A stretch of DNA of 64,000 bases from Gigantopelta aegis (taxonomy: Eukaryota > Mollusca > Gastropoda > Neomphalida > Peltospiridae), in contig NC_054702.1 in assembly GCF_016097555.1 (NCBI RefSeq), forward strand, positions 63,343,665 to 63,407,664, read 5' to 3'. The notes under the pieces are model-generated. The model was not told the origin of the DNA, did not search any database, and was given only the letters and a program-made list of their open reading frames with translations. This document shows, in pieces, positions 1-61,542 of the stretch. Every line of letters starts with the position of its first letter. The first letter of the stretch is position 1. The position numbers were made by a program, and so were the translations under genes.

Positions 1-19
1 TATAACATTAATGTAAGGT

Positions 20-52
20 AGTGATACCAGGGCCCGCAACCCTGGCATTACT
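20..52. repeat. Short hairpin near window start
   Basis: Two 13-base arms (20-32 and 40-52) are complementary with two mismatches around a 7-base loop. It lies in the intron before the first visible EML exon. No function is apparent; it could be a remnant of a foldback repeat. Confidence 0.4.
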
Positions 53-134
53 ATATTTCTTTTCTAGGGATAATAAACTTCGAAAAAAAACCAGTATTAC
101 ACATGCTGTTCACTACATATTTTTTATAGGATAA

Positions 135-26033
<25,899 letters not shown>

Positions 26034-27350
26034 GAGAGCTGTATCTCATTTGACTATAGACACTGCCGATTTCACATGGTGACTTCAAGCTGTTTACATT
26101 ACGCAGTCAGTGATTTTTGAGACTGAACCAAGGACTGTATTGTTTTGTATTATTTCATAGGCGGTGTTTAGAATTAGGTCAGTTTACTTATTATTAATTA
26201 TTGTAATAATCTAGTATATTAAGTAACTTTCTTGTTGGTTATGTATGCTTTCATATTATTATTCCAAAAATAAAGGCAGCAAAAATATATACAATTATTG
26301 AAGTTGATATCATTTTCAATTTGAATCATTTAAAACATTTGGATTTTATTTAATTTATTTTCCTTAAAAACAATGATGCATCACATCCACATACAAAATG
26401 TTTTGAGTATTGAAAATAGCATGGACCAATTTTTACACTTTTTAGAGTCTAGTTTTGCCTGTTTGTAACCATACAATGTAATAAAAGTTGTGAATTAAAA
26501 TAAGTTGATATAATATTTTCAATTTGATTTTGAAACCTGTGCAAAACCATTGTATTTTAGTATCATGGTATCGTGTACAATTCTTCAGCACCAACTTTAC
26601 AGATTTACACATGATATGTATTTGGATCAATTTCTGAAAAACTAAAATTATTGTGAGATGAAGGACAATAACCTTTATATTTTGCTTATTATTAAAAAAT
26701 ATTAAGTGTAAATTTGGAAATTTATTCCGTATTCTGTAGAAATTGTGTAGGCATTTAGAACAAAACCTTACATTTAATAAAAGGAGTACAAATATCTACC
26801 CTTTACTTCAGTTTTTAGATACTTGAAAGGTTGTGATATGTAATTAAGAATCCGATTAATTCTCAAGTATTATAGAAAAAAAGGACATGTATATCTTTAT
26901 CTTTAAAGGTGGTTTTGCAGAAACTAGCATATGTCTGAGCCAAATTAATTTGGATCACAAAATCATAATACTGATTAATTTAGTTTTTATGTTTAGTACC
27001 ATGGTGTTGCCAATAATGAAAATTAATGTTTTAAAGTTATAATTATATTGCTGGACTGAAATGTACTGAGGTTGTTATTCCTATATTTTATTCAAACTCA
27101 TTCCTTGCATCTGTTTTTGATCACATGAGTAAAATATACTGTCAATTACAGGAAAAAATGTGCTATAAATATATGAAAACTATTGTAATCACTTGGAAGC
27201 CGTCCATTTTTAGTCAAGTGTTTAATATTTTCATATTTTTTTAACTGCTCAACTTGGATGAAAGTGAATATTTCCTACATGCATATTAATTTTGTGTACA
27301 CATATAATATTTTATTAATTACTCTGTATAGTTATTATTCAAATAGATTG

Positions 27351-27534
27351 CAGGGCTAGCTCTGGGTGAGCAGAAAAGTTTGCCAAATTATCTATTAAAC
27401 TTAATAAATTGCAGAAATCCAGTTATTTTCTAACAAAATATCAATTATTACATAAAATTGTTTTGCCAAAACAAAATAAAATGTTTTCAAAATTTGCAAT
27501 TGGCAAATTTGGCAAGTGCCAGAGCTAGCTCTTG
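27351..27534. mobile_element. hAT-like MITE, CAGGGCTAGCTC family, second copy
   Basis: Inverted relation to 19850-20029: begins CAGGGCTAGCTCTGGGTGAG and ends CAGAGCTAGCTCTTG. 184 bp, no coding content. Confidence 0.65.
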
Positions 27535-28847
27535 ATTGATTATTCTGCATTGCTTGGTGTAAAACAATTTTTATTGAAATTACCAGTATTTAAATTTAGT
27601 AAATTGATATGTATTTATATGTAATCGGTATGAATCTTAATTTATTTTACCCACGAATTGTTGCTTCGGTCGTCTTCAGATGACAATTTTTTCACTCAAT
27701 CTGATCTCACCTGTGGACATTTCACTGCAGTCTGCCTATCTAACTACCATTGAACATTACGAACCACATCACGTTTGTCTCATTATTCAGCAAATTATAG
27801 ACCGCCATTCTTTTGCTGAGGATTGGGGTTTTGTGAGCAGTGTATTAAAAAAAATTGGTTATAGCTGGAGTTATTTATCCAGTTTTTAAAAAACAAAATA
27901 TGACATTTATATCGAATTCCAAATCTTTGACTGTGATAGAATTTTTTCTTCTTCTCTTTTTGCCTTGTATTCCTGTTAATTTTTTTTTACATTTTATTAA
28001 TGTTTATATATTGTCAAGTTATTTTCTGTTTGTGTAATTGAAACCAGGAGATCTTGGTGATGGCAGCATCACCATAAATATACACCTTGAAATTAATTAA
28101 GCACCAACAAGTTTTGACCATGTGACATATTTCGCAAGTAATTCTGACTATTTTATGTCCACACTAAAAATAATGTTCTTTGTATACTGACATTAAAAAA
28201 GATTGACAGCAAGTAAGAATGTTATTACATCAATATTAAATGTATTCTAGAGGAAAAAAGAAAGGCACTGCATATATGAGGAGCTCGTAGGAGCTGTAAA
28301 TATGCATGGAAATGTATGGTAATTAACTTTGGAGTTGGAATCACATTGATGTGGTAAAAACTCTCAATATCTATCTGCCTTTTTGACTAAAAAACAGTTC
28401 AAATGGTGCTTGAATAATTTCAAGGTGTTTATTATGTTGTGTTTAAGGCAGTTATAGATTTGATAGTCATTTCATATATTCAGTTTTATTTAATGTTACA
28501 TATATTCTCATTCATTTAGGGTATAAATTCTTGTTTGTAACAGTTTTAGACATCAACTATTTTTTTCCCCAGAATTTGTAACCAATTGCTTTATTAAAGT
28601 AATCCTAATGTAGAATCTAAATATCAAATAATCATAAACATTTAATAGACTTGTGCCTTGAATATAACCTGTTGTAGAAAGTTCATAAGAATATTGTAAT
28701 TATATATTCTAGCAGGATTTTAATTGTTTTATTATATAAAAAGTATCTATAGTGATGGCTTGTTTGTTTTATTTTTGCTGGGGAATCTCTTCTGTATGGC
28801 AGTTGTATTTCATATGGTGGGAAGATAGTTTTGACACTTAGATGAAG

Positions 28848-29060
28848 TGGCTGGATGAGTCTCAGTAGTAGAACACTCATCCATGGTGCAGTTGGTCACA
28901 GACATCATCCTTGGTGGTTTGGGGAAGGGATTGGTTCTTGTCACAACCGATATATCAACAGTTGTAGTTTGTACTAATCCATCGGTGGGAAGATGCATAT
29001 AAAAAGATCCTTTCCTGCTGAATTTCGCTTGGAATAACCTGTGTGGTGGAAGATTATTTA
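28848..29060 (+). mobile_element. SINE with tRNA-like head
   Basis: A head with CTCAGTAGTAGAACACTC and later GCATATAAAAAGATCCTTTC (a body block shared with 50400 and 58258). Diverged and without clear ends. Confidence 0.55.
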
Positions 29061-29502
29061 TGGGGATGGTAGGGTGGGGTAAGAATAATCCCAGTGCTCC
29101 CTTTTCTATCTTATTTTTGAGTTCAGTCTTTCTTCATACTTTGGTAGCTTCCTTTGTCATGTCCACAACCTAATCATTGTCTTTGAAGTTTAATGTGAGA
29201 TATATCACTTTCCTAACGACCACAGCATCAACATTTGAATAAAAGTTTCATGTTTAGATCAGTTTCTCACAAATGGTAAGTGATGGGTCAATAAAACATG
29301 ATTTATTGCTGCACTTAAGGATGGTCGTTAGTTAACAAAAACAAAAAAGTTTATGATAGACAAGATGTTTAATTCTGCAGAATTCTTGTGGTTGCTTCAA
29401 GTATTGCTCACTGGTATTGTAGAACAGATAAATTTAGGTTGAGGTCCTGTGGACATTTGCTAGACCGGGTTTTTTTGGTACCCAAAGCTAAATTGATGAT
29501 AG

Positions 29503-29778
29503 GAAGGAAATGTTTTAATGATGCACTCGAGACATTTTATTTATGGTTATATCGTTAAGGACCACACAGATATTGAGGGGAAAACCCCGCTGTCACCACT
29601 TCATGGGCTGCTCTTCAGTTAGCTGCAAGGGATTCCATAGTCAGGATAGCACATACCATGGCCTTTGATGTACCAGTCGTGGTGCACTGGCTGGAGCGAG
29701 AAAAAGCCCAATGGGCCCACCGATGGGGATCAATCCCAAACCAGGTTACCACTGGGCTACGCCCCCCCCCCCCCCCCC
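29503..29778 (-). mobile_element. SINE (family A variant) ending in a C run
   Basis: Begins GAAGGAAATGTTTTAATGAT and runs to GGTTACCACTGGGCTACG followed by 18 C. On the minus strand the head has CCAGTGGTAACC and GGGATTGATCCC, a tRNA-like A and B box pair of a different head from that at 39402. Confidence 0.75.
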
Positions 29779-31267
29779 CGATAGAAAACCAGTAAGATTA
29801 ACAAATGCTATCCCTCCAGAATATGCAACAGCTTTATCAGATGCAGATGATGATGAAGTTGTTTGGTAATGTGTAGTAACATTACAAATGCATGTACGCC
29901 AGAAGGGCTGCTGTAAATGAAGGGCTTTTCCCCAGAATTTTATGCACATTTGAAACTTCCATGTTACTGCTCACCTAGCACCATTTCAAGACTGTTGGTG
30001 TTGTCCATGGCAGACTGCAACAAATGTTTCAAACTGGTATAGCAAATACTGGAATGTACTGTCCCATTTTTTAGAAAGTGCATGTAAAAGATCTACAGGC
30101 CACATGGGGGGGGGGGGGGGGGGTTTGGGAGTCTAAACCCCTTCCTGTTAAATCGATTCCTACATATTGAGATTTCAAAAGCTGTAAAAGCATTGAAGTT
30201 GAAATTTTATTTAATGACATTCTTAAGGGTTTGTACAAACCATCATAATGCTGTAAACAAACAATATTTTTAACCTTGTTTATTTTCATAAAGAATACAT
30301 AAGAATTAAATAAAATATTAACAAACAAAACCAGTCAACAATTTAACACAAAAACAGCATAAAATTCACACTTAAAACTTATCACAGACATTCTCAAGTT
30401 TTTTGTCACTGCTATAACTTAATCACCATGTACAGTTTTGCCATATTATTCACAGGGACTTCTAGTTTACCACTCTTCCCCCCCCCCCCCCTTCCCCCTT
30501 TCCATCATCAGACAAGTTTTATATAGATATAGATATAGACATAAATTCAATAAAATATTTATGTATGTTATAGTGTCAATGACTGACGATGAAAAGGGGT
30601 GGAGGAGGTATCAGGAACTTGCAATTTACCCCCCCCCCCCCACCCAAACACTCTATCATCAGTCATAGTCCACGCATACATATACAGGCCTCTAAGAATT
30701 GAAAATTGGTGTAACCAGATACATGTGCACTCACCCCTCTACACACCACTCACCCCTCTACACAGACGCCTGGCAACCCAGTTATAAGTTTAATCGATTT
30801 ATTTTGTATTTGCGTAACCTGTCAATACTATGTCCTACATTTAATGTGCTAATGAAAAATGGCTTACACAATACTAGGTTTACGTGAGCAACCCACAAAA
30901 TGAAACTATCATTCTCTCAATTTTCAGAGGCCTGCATGCAAATATATAAATGATTTCATCTAATGTGATTCATATAATATGTAATGTTTAGTCAGTGACT
31001 AATACTTAAATAGTGGACACAGGGTAGAGGTTGTGTGAAATATTTGTTACCTTTTATTTAGTATATTGGAGTCATCCACAACACTATCCAGGGAAACAAT
31101 GTCACAGCACACTGGTTGCAATAACTTAAATAAGTAATACTGAGGAGTTACAATTGAAGACCAAATTGGGAGGTATTAGGCAAAATATGGAGGTTAGGTT
31201 TTCACAGCCTAAGCATTTAAAACTGTTGTGTCTCTGGCTGAATTGTTCAACTCTGTAGACTTGTTTA

Positions 31268-32473
31268 TCAAACATCTTCTGACATTTGTTGTGGTACAAC
31301 TTGTGCATTTTCTTCTGTTTCGTTCGGGTCCCTATTCCTTTTAATTTCTTCAATTTCTGCAATCATGTAGTCAATTGGATCTGGTGGTCTGTTATATACT
31401 ATATCTGCAGTCAATTGCTGCAAGTTAAATGGCATACAAATGTATTAGTAAACAGCATTACATTTGATTTTGAAACAAATTGATTTAGCATTAAGATAAT
31501 TCAACAAATCTTACCTCAACATATTAAAGGAATGTAATTAAGTTTACAGCTGATTTTATTATAATAAATCTGTAAACAGTTTTAAAATATCACCATTTCA
31601 TTTATTGAAAGAATGCAAGGTAATAAATTTATCATTGCAGTAAATCATGAAAATAGCAAACTTGAAAAAACTAAATTGAGATTTAGAAATGTGGTTAAAG
31701 GTTTGTTCAAAGAGGATTTGACAGTGTTCACCCTACCCATAGTGTAGTGCTAATTTTTACACAAAGTGTATACATTTAGTATTTGACCAATATATTTTTC
31801 TATAAATTTGTCACTTTTTACTAATCAGGGCTTCTAAAATATTTTTAAAATCCACTAGCCATGGGTTCAGCGATTTAAAAAATTTACTAGCCATGATTAA
31901 AAATTCACTAGACCTACTGTACTTAATAAAAGGTTACTAATAGCAACAATCAGATATGTTACCTAAAATGGGAGATAGAGATTAAAAACACTAAGATTGG
32001 GGGTGGGGTGGGGATGGGTTCAGGATACTCATATTTACTTAAATGTAGCATTTGAAAAAAAATCACTAGTCGTCGGGCATGGCAATAGTAGTTATTTACT
32101 ACCCAACATTGAATATCACTAGCCATGGGAGTGGGGCTACCATAATTTAGAAGCCCTGACTAATTTTTATTAAAGTACCGTACTCTTCATATGTGAAAGT
32201 TGACTAAAACTAATGTCTTCCTTGGTATGCAGTGCCACCCACATACACACACGGGGGAGGGGGTGGGGGGGTCAGAGAGAGACATGTTTTTAAAATGTAA
32301 ATTGTAGAATTTATATATGTATATACACCAGACCTCTCAAGACGACTCAAGTCTCGATCACGGTTTTCCGCAAAATCTCACCATCTTATGGTAAGCATGA
32401 AATATCTCACTGGTTTTTCTCCGAAAATCTCACGGTTTTTCTCTTCTGATAAAAATCCACTGTAGTTAAAACA

Positions 32474-32510
<37 letters not shown>

Positions 32511-33514
32511 TAAAGTACGCTTATAACGAACTGCAAGGGACCACTTCATTGGTTCGTTATAACAGTAGTTCGTTGTACACATTTGCAGAAGTTGGTAATT
32601 TTTATTCCGAAAGTCGGCCATTTTGAATTTTGAACTCAATATAATAGTAAAAAAAATAAAAAATGCCTTGGTGATTATAAGACATTTATAAAAAATATAT
32701 CATTTATTACAATCAATAAATACAACAAAACATTACTGAAAGATCACATCAAAAGAGTTTAGTGAATTACATGTACCTAATCACGTTTCGTCACGTAATC
32801 ACTAATCGTGGTTTGTTTACTTAGCGTTGGACGCATAACTTCTAATGCCGAGTCAATGTCCGCAATGCTGTCAAATACTGGCAATCGAATATCCTTTGCT
32901 CTGAAAAAACAGTCTGACTGTCTCGAGTGCCTTGTGCGTTTCAACTGCTGTGGGCGTTGGCTGTTCGGGTGGCTCCTGTGTATCGTCCTCTGGTTCAGAA
33001 TCACTGTGGCCGTCTCGTTTTCCGATAATCTCTGAAACGATGTCGTCATCTGTCAGCTGTTCGGTGATTACAACTTGCTCGTCTGCAGTGAGATAATCTT
33101 CCAGCTCAGCTGTCCGTTAATACTGATTGGTTTGATACGTAACGGTCAGGTATAATTAGTGACTTAATCCCTTAATTGATACCTGTTCCCAAGTCCAGAC
33201 AAACAAAAGTTATTTAGGCTGTTGTTTTAGTGCGGTCGTGCGGTCGATCCCACGGCTTTGCAGCATTTTACACTGATTGGTTTGATACGTAATGCTTCCG
33301 GTATTCACGGTTCGTTATGTAAACACTTATTTACACTCGAATTAACTATTTGGGACCACAAAATTGGTTCGTTTTAACAGTTAATTCGCTATACATAGTT
33401 CGTTCTATACATTAAAATGTATTACTAATATATAGGGGAGAAAATCGGGACTTTACAATCAGTTCGTTCTAACCGGTAGTTTGTTATAAGCGTGTTCGTT
33501 CTAAACGTACTTTA

Positions 33515-33554
<40 letters not shown>

Positions 33555-34016
33555 GGCTTTCAAAAGCAGGGGGAGTCATGCCCCCCCCCCCCCCTTACAC
33601 ACACATGTGCTTGAAGACAAACAGGAATGAACGAGACAGTCAGAGGGAGAGAAAGGAGGGGGGTAAACAATAAATTGTAGAAAGTATCGACACACCTGGA
33701 ATAACTGCAGAATACTATGCTGTTCTAAATACTTTATGGCTTTGTTGTAAGGGTCGGGCACTGGTTCAATATATTCAAACTGGTCTAAGCTTTCGACTTT
33801 GTCCAAACCCGACTCGGCAGTTTGTAATAAATCCTGACCACTTTGAATTTGACCGGTACCACTGACGTCTGCATTACTGTCATTTGTCTTCACAGTCTGA
33901 TCGTCGTCTTGGTTGATCGCTCCGCCCGAATCACTTTGGTTCACGCTCTGAGTGCTGATGCCAGTGTTATTTCTTTCGATCTCTGTCAGAAGCACTTGCT
34001 CGTCTTGCTCAGCCAT
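31268..34016 (-). CDS. Small protein with RIIa/DPY30-like docking-and-dimerisation motif
   Basis: Two exons on the minus strand, 33696-34016 and 31268-31417, give 156 aa. The start at 34016 is the first ATG of the open frame. Residues 1-80 are polar and Asp/Gln/Ser-rich, with no known domain. Residues 88-130 (DPYNKAIKYLEQHSILQLFQ, then LTADIVYNRPPDPIDYMIAE) match the helix-turn-helix pattern of RIIa/DPY30-type domains, where the second helix starts with a P-x-DP motif and binds amphipathic helices such as those of AKAPs. The splice falls inside the motif and keeps phase 0. Closest remembered family is TEX55-like sperm proteins, but I am not certain. Role in cilia or sperm flagella is inference from the fold. 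The 2.3-kb intron holds two transposons. Confidence 0.8.
31826..32158. mobile_element. hAT-type element, CAGGGCTTCTA family, copy 1
   Basis: Inverted ends CAGGGCTTCTAAAAT and ATTTAGAAGCCCTG, flanked by ACTAAT on both sides (6 bp clear). The interior is rich in CTAGCC/GGCTAG words (ACTAGCCATGG). Other copies: 35811-36569 and 61543 to the window end. Confidence 0.75.
32508..33517 (-). mobile_element. pogo/Tigger-type element, deleted copy in a TA repeat
   Basis: Ends CAGTAAAGTACGCTTATAAC and its imperfect complement ending ACGTACTTTACTG are flanked by long (TA)n tracts on both sides, the target it duplicated. The minus strand keeps a transposase tail (LTADEQVVITEQLTDDDIVS, then SKQTTISDYVTKRD in another frame), so at least one frameshift. 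The catalytic part is gone. Lies in the intron of the small RIIa-type gene. Confidence 0.8.
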
Positions 34017-34166
34017 ATTTTCAATTTTGTTGTTTACGTTGGTGTCAAGCAGTTGCAGATTTTTAACCGCATTTTAGTAAACGATTGAACAGAACATAAC
34101 ATTGATAAAATTATTAAGTAAATGAAATTAACATATTGTTAACCAATGGTACGAAAGTTCTAAGAC
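34017..34166 (-). promoter_or_regulatory. Putative 5' flank of the small RIIa-type gene
   Basis: The 150 bases upstream of the ATG are A+T-rich without a clear TATA box. They separate the gene from the duplicated 420-bp block at 34167. Transcription start cannot be placed. Confidence 0.25.
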
Positions 34167-34585
34167 AATTTTGCTTTTAAATTTAATATTACGGTACATC
34201 ATATAATATTTTCGTATAAAAAGATTTTTGCAATTTATTCGGTAATTTTCGGGAAACATCGGCTGATTACGGATTCTCACTCGGGACCTCTCGTTCGACA
34301 TTACGAATGTTGAAGAAAATCATTTTTAAAATGCGAAAAATATTTTTACTTTACAAGTGTCCCTTTTTACTAGCTAGAGAAGACCCTATATTTTTAACCT
34401 AATTTCTTTAAAACTCCCCCACCTTCTCGATACAGAAGTACGCACGAATGCTGCTGGGGTGCGCACCCACCCCGCCCACATATATAGGCCTTATTAATTT
34501 TATTTATTAGAGAGAATAATACATGAGCGGCCGTTATATACCATTTATTTCATGAGTTGTTTTAAAATGTATCTAACGAGCGAAA
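34167..34585. repeat. 420-bp duplicated block, copy 1
   Basis: Runs from AATTTTGCTTTTAAATTT to CTAACGAGCGAAA and matches 36102-36521 with scattered differences (shared words include GATTACGGATTCTCACTC and CTGCTGGGGTGCGCACCC). Its right end is the centre of palindrome E. Confidence 0.85.
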
Positions 34586-35155
34586 GCAAGTTTGATACGT
34601 TTTTAAACGAGTTGTGAGATAAATGGTATCTAACGGACACGAATGTAGCTATTTCTTACATATCCTCAAAAACCAGGTTTTAAGCAAATTTTAACACCTT
34701 TTTCGACTAAAGGTTATTTACAGCCGTTGCACTTGTAGCTAACTTACACGTCACAGACCACGATTGTCAGGATACTATACGTCACAGTGTAATCTATTTT
34801 CCAGTGTTGTTTTTCATTGGATGCATAGCACTGATGATTTGGTCATCAGCTGGGAGCAGCCAGTTGTGTCTTGAAATTGTAAACAACCCATGCGTTATTA
34901 AAAATAACGTATAATGTTCTAACCAACGAGTGTGTAACAAACACACATACCAATGAAATACCATCTAATGATTGGAAAAAAAAGCACGGTTGAATCGATC
35001 ACTCTGACGTACAAGTTAACCTGAAATTCACTCGTCTGTGATGCACAAGTTAATTATAAGAGCTGGTTTTAGTTGGAAAAGGCATTTAAATTTATTTTAA
35101 AACTGTTTTCTGAAGATATGTAAGAAATAGAATACTACATTCGTGTCCATCAAAT
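34520..35155. repeat. Palindrome E plus outer inverted repeat
   Basis: 34520-34645 is a palindrome (GATAAATGGTATCTAACGG with CCGTTATATACCATTTAT) centred on GAGCGAAAGCAAG. Overlapping it, 34634-34790 and about 35010-35152 form a second, longer inverted pair (GGACACGAATGTAG with CTACATTCGTGTCC at the ends). Together a foldback element of about 0.63 kb. Half CRE words (ACGTCA) occur inside. Confidence 0.75.
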
Positions 35156-35810
35156 ATACATGTAGTATTCTCTATTTATTATATAGCAAATATGTAATTT
35201 AACAAAAATATTTTATTAACTCACTGCATGTTGAGGTTGAGTGCTCACCCAAGCTGTGGTGGATGTAGAATCAACTGTCGACACCCACCCCATCCCATCT
35301 CAAGTGGAAACTGATTTTTTAAATTCTAATCAGTACTTAATGACAGTCGAATTTTGATATATGCAAGTAATGCCATTTTTAGTAAATCAAACTACTACAC
35401 TCCTAGTTATATTTTGCGATAAATTTGTAAATTAAAATGGTATATAGCTAGGTTTTGCTCTCTCACCAAGACACCATTTGTTATGTATACATTCATCAAA
35501 ATGATATTAAACCAAAATATTTCCATCATTCTCCATTTATTAGTGAAGTTCCATATATGAAGCTAGCAAGTAGGACTAATATGAATGATACATGAACAGG
35601 GTTTCTGCCAGAACGTACTGAGGGCAAAACTTTGTATTCTAAAATCTTCGAAATAGAGGATATATTTTTGTATAATTTAAACATATTTGATAATAAGAGA
35701 ACTGCTGTTTAAATTATGTCAGAACACATGAAATGTAGTGTCCCATTTCAAAACATTTTAAACCCGTAACCACCTAGATGGGGCACTTATGGCACTTTAT
35801 TACATACCCA

Positions 35811-36569
35811 CAGGGATTCTAGATTATGGTAGCCCCACTCCCATGGCTAGTGATATTCAATGTTGGGCTAGTAAATAATTACTATTGCCATACCCAACGG
35901 CTAGTGAATTTTTTTTATCAAATGTTGTAGTTTTGTAAATATGAATATCCTGCCCCCACCCCCGTTAGTGTTTTCAAGCTATATCTCTCTTTAGGTGACA
36001 TATCTGCTATTCTTACTATTATTTAGTAAAATTGTATTAACTTAAAGTAAAGTAGGGCTAGAGAATTTTTAATCGTGGCTAGTAAACTTTTAAAAACACT
36101 AAATTTTGCTTTTAAATTTAATATTACGGTACATCATGTAATATTTTCGTATAGATTTTTTTTTGCAATTTATTCGGTAATTTTCTGAAAACATCGGCTG
36201 ATTACGGATTCTCACTCAGGACCTCTCGTTCGACATCATGAATGTTGAAAATTTTTTTTTTTTTAGAATGCGAAAAATATTTTTAGTTTACATGTGTCCC
36301 TTTTTACTAGCTAGAGAAGACCCTATATTTTTAAACTAATTTCTTTAAAACTCCCCCACCTTCTCGATACAGAAGTATGCACGAATGCTGCTGGGGTGCG
36401 CACCCACCCCGCCCATATAAAGGCCTTTATTAATTTTATTTATTAGAGATAATAATACATGAGCGGCCGTTAGATATCATTTATCTCACAAGTTGTTCTA
36501 AAATGTATCTAACGAGCGAAATCACTAATCCCGTGGCTAGTGGATTTCATAAAAATTCTAGAAACCCTG
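35811..36569. mobile_element. hAT-type element, CAGGGCTTCTA family, copy 2, interrupted
   Basis: Begins CAGGGATTCTAGATTATGG and ends AATTCTAGAAACCCTG, in the opposite orientation to copy 1. Flanks CATACCCA and CATACTCT agree at 6 of 8 bases. The 420-bp block at 36102-36521 is inserted inside it, between CACTAA direct repeats. Confidence 0.75.
36102..36521. repeat. 420-bp duplicated block, copy 2
   Basis: Same block as 34167-34585, here inserted in a hAT-type element with CACTAA at each junction, so the block behaves as a mobile unit. It stops after GAGCGAAA, without the opposite arm of the palindrome. Confidence 0.8.
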
Positions 36570-36717
36570 CATACTCTCAAATTATTTTCTGGCAAGAAGC
36601 CTGATGAATGCCAGTGTGTCTTCACTTCAGTATATAGTAAATTTCCAACAATCAAAACTATAACAATGTAAATAATATTACTTTAATGTACAACAAATGA
36701 TACACAAGATGCAAATA

Positions 36718-60933
<24,216 letters not shown>

Positions 60934-61542
60934 CTGCAAAATATACAGAATGTGAAAGAAAAGATACATGTAGTTTATATTTGTGAATATAAAACAAGAA
61001 TATATATACAGAATACATGCTGAATAAATATTTGCCTCTATGAAATATATTATAAAACAAGCATTCTTCAAGATACGTTAGCGAAGCGATAAAAACTGTG
61101 ACAAAAAACTCAAACTGCATGTAGGCAGTTGATAATATCATTGAGATCTATGAAAACACATCTGTTAATTAAAACCATAGTTCTATTTATATTTGTATTT
61201 AATAGTACTAGAAGGCCTACTGTAGATGATATAAAATGGTCTCATATGGGAATGTCAGAGGTATAGTTTAAAATTTCAGTGTAACATTTTTTTTAATAAT
61301 TTATCTAGCACAGGCCCAGATCCTGGGGGGGGGGGGGGTCACAGGGGTTCATTGACCCATCCCCCACTCCTGACTCAATGCTGTATATTAGTCCTTAAAA
61401 TTATGCTAAATCCATTATTGCATGTGCTTTATTTCATAACAAATCATAGACTATCACAGATGTAGATGAAAACCATGATCCTTTAATTTAAATATGTTTT
61501 GCCATATTACATACTGGTACCATGGCCTTTAGTGTAGGCCTA
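60934..61542. other. NVL upstream intron, nothing recognised
   Basis: A+T-rich sequence. Includes a G run near 61326. I searched the minus strand for the missing NVL start exon here and downstream to 64000 and did not see one. Confidence 0.5.

Larger units (their letters stand above)
26034..31267. other. EML 3' UTR and intergenic spacer
   Basis: The EML stop codon is at 26031-26033; an AATAAA at 26269-26274 is the likely poly(A) signal. Beyond it the DNA is A+T-rich with no reading frame I believe in. It holds a MITE (27351), two SINEs (28848, 29503), and long C or G runs at about 29763, 30107, 30480 and 30630. The small minus-strand gene converges from the other side; a TTTATT at 31053 is a candidate poly(A) signal for it. 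Confidence 0.6.

Noticed and set aside
27680-28037. Two overlapping 60-70-aa frames in the EML-side spacer
   Set aside because: A+T-rich, no conserved motif, no splice context; likely chance.
36102-36527. Helitron end (CTAAT after GAGCGAAAT)
   Set aside because: No TC start, no proper 3' hairpin before the motif, and CACTAA direct repeats argue for a target duplication.
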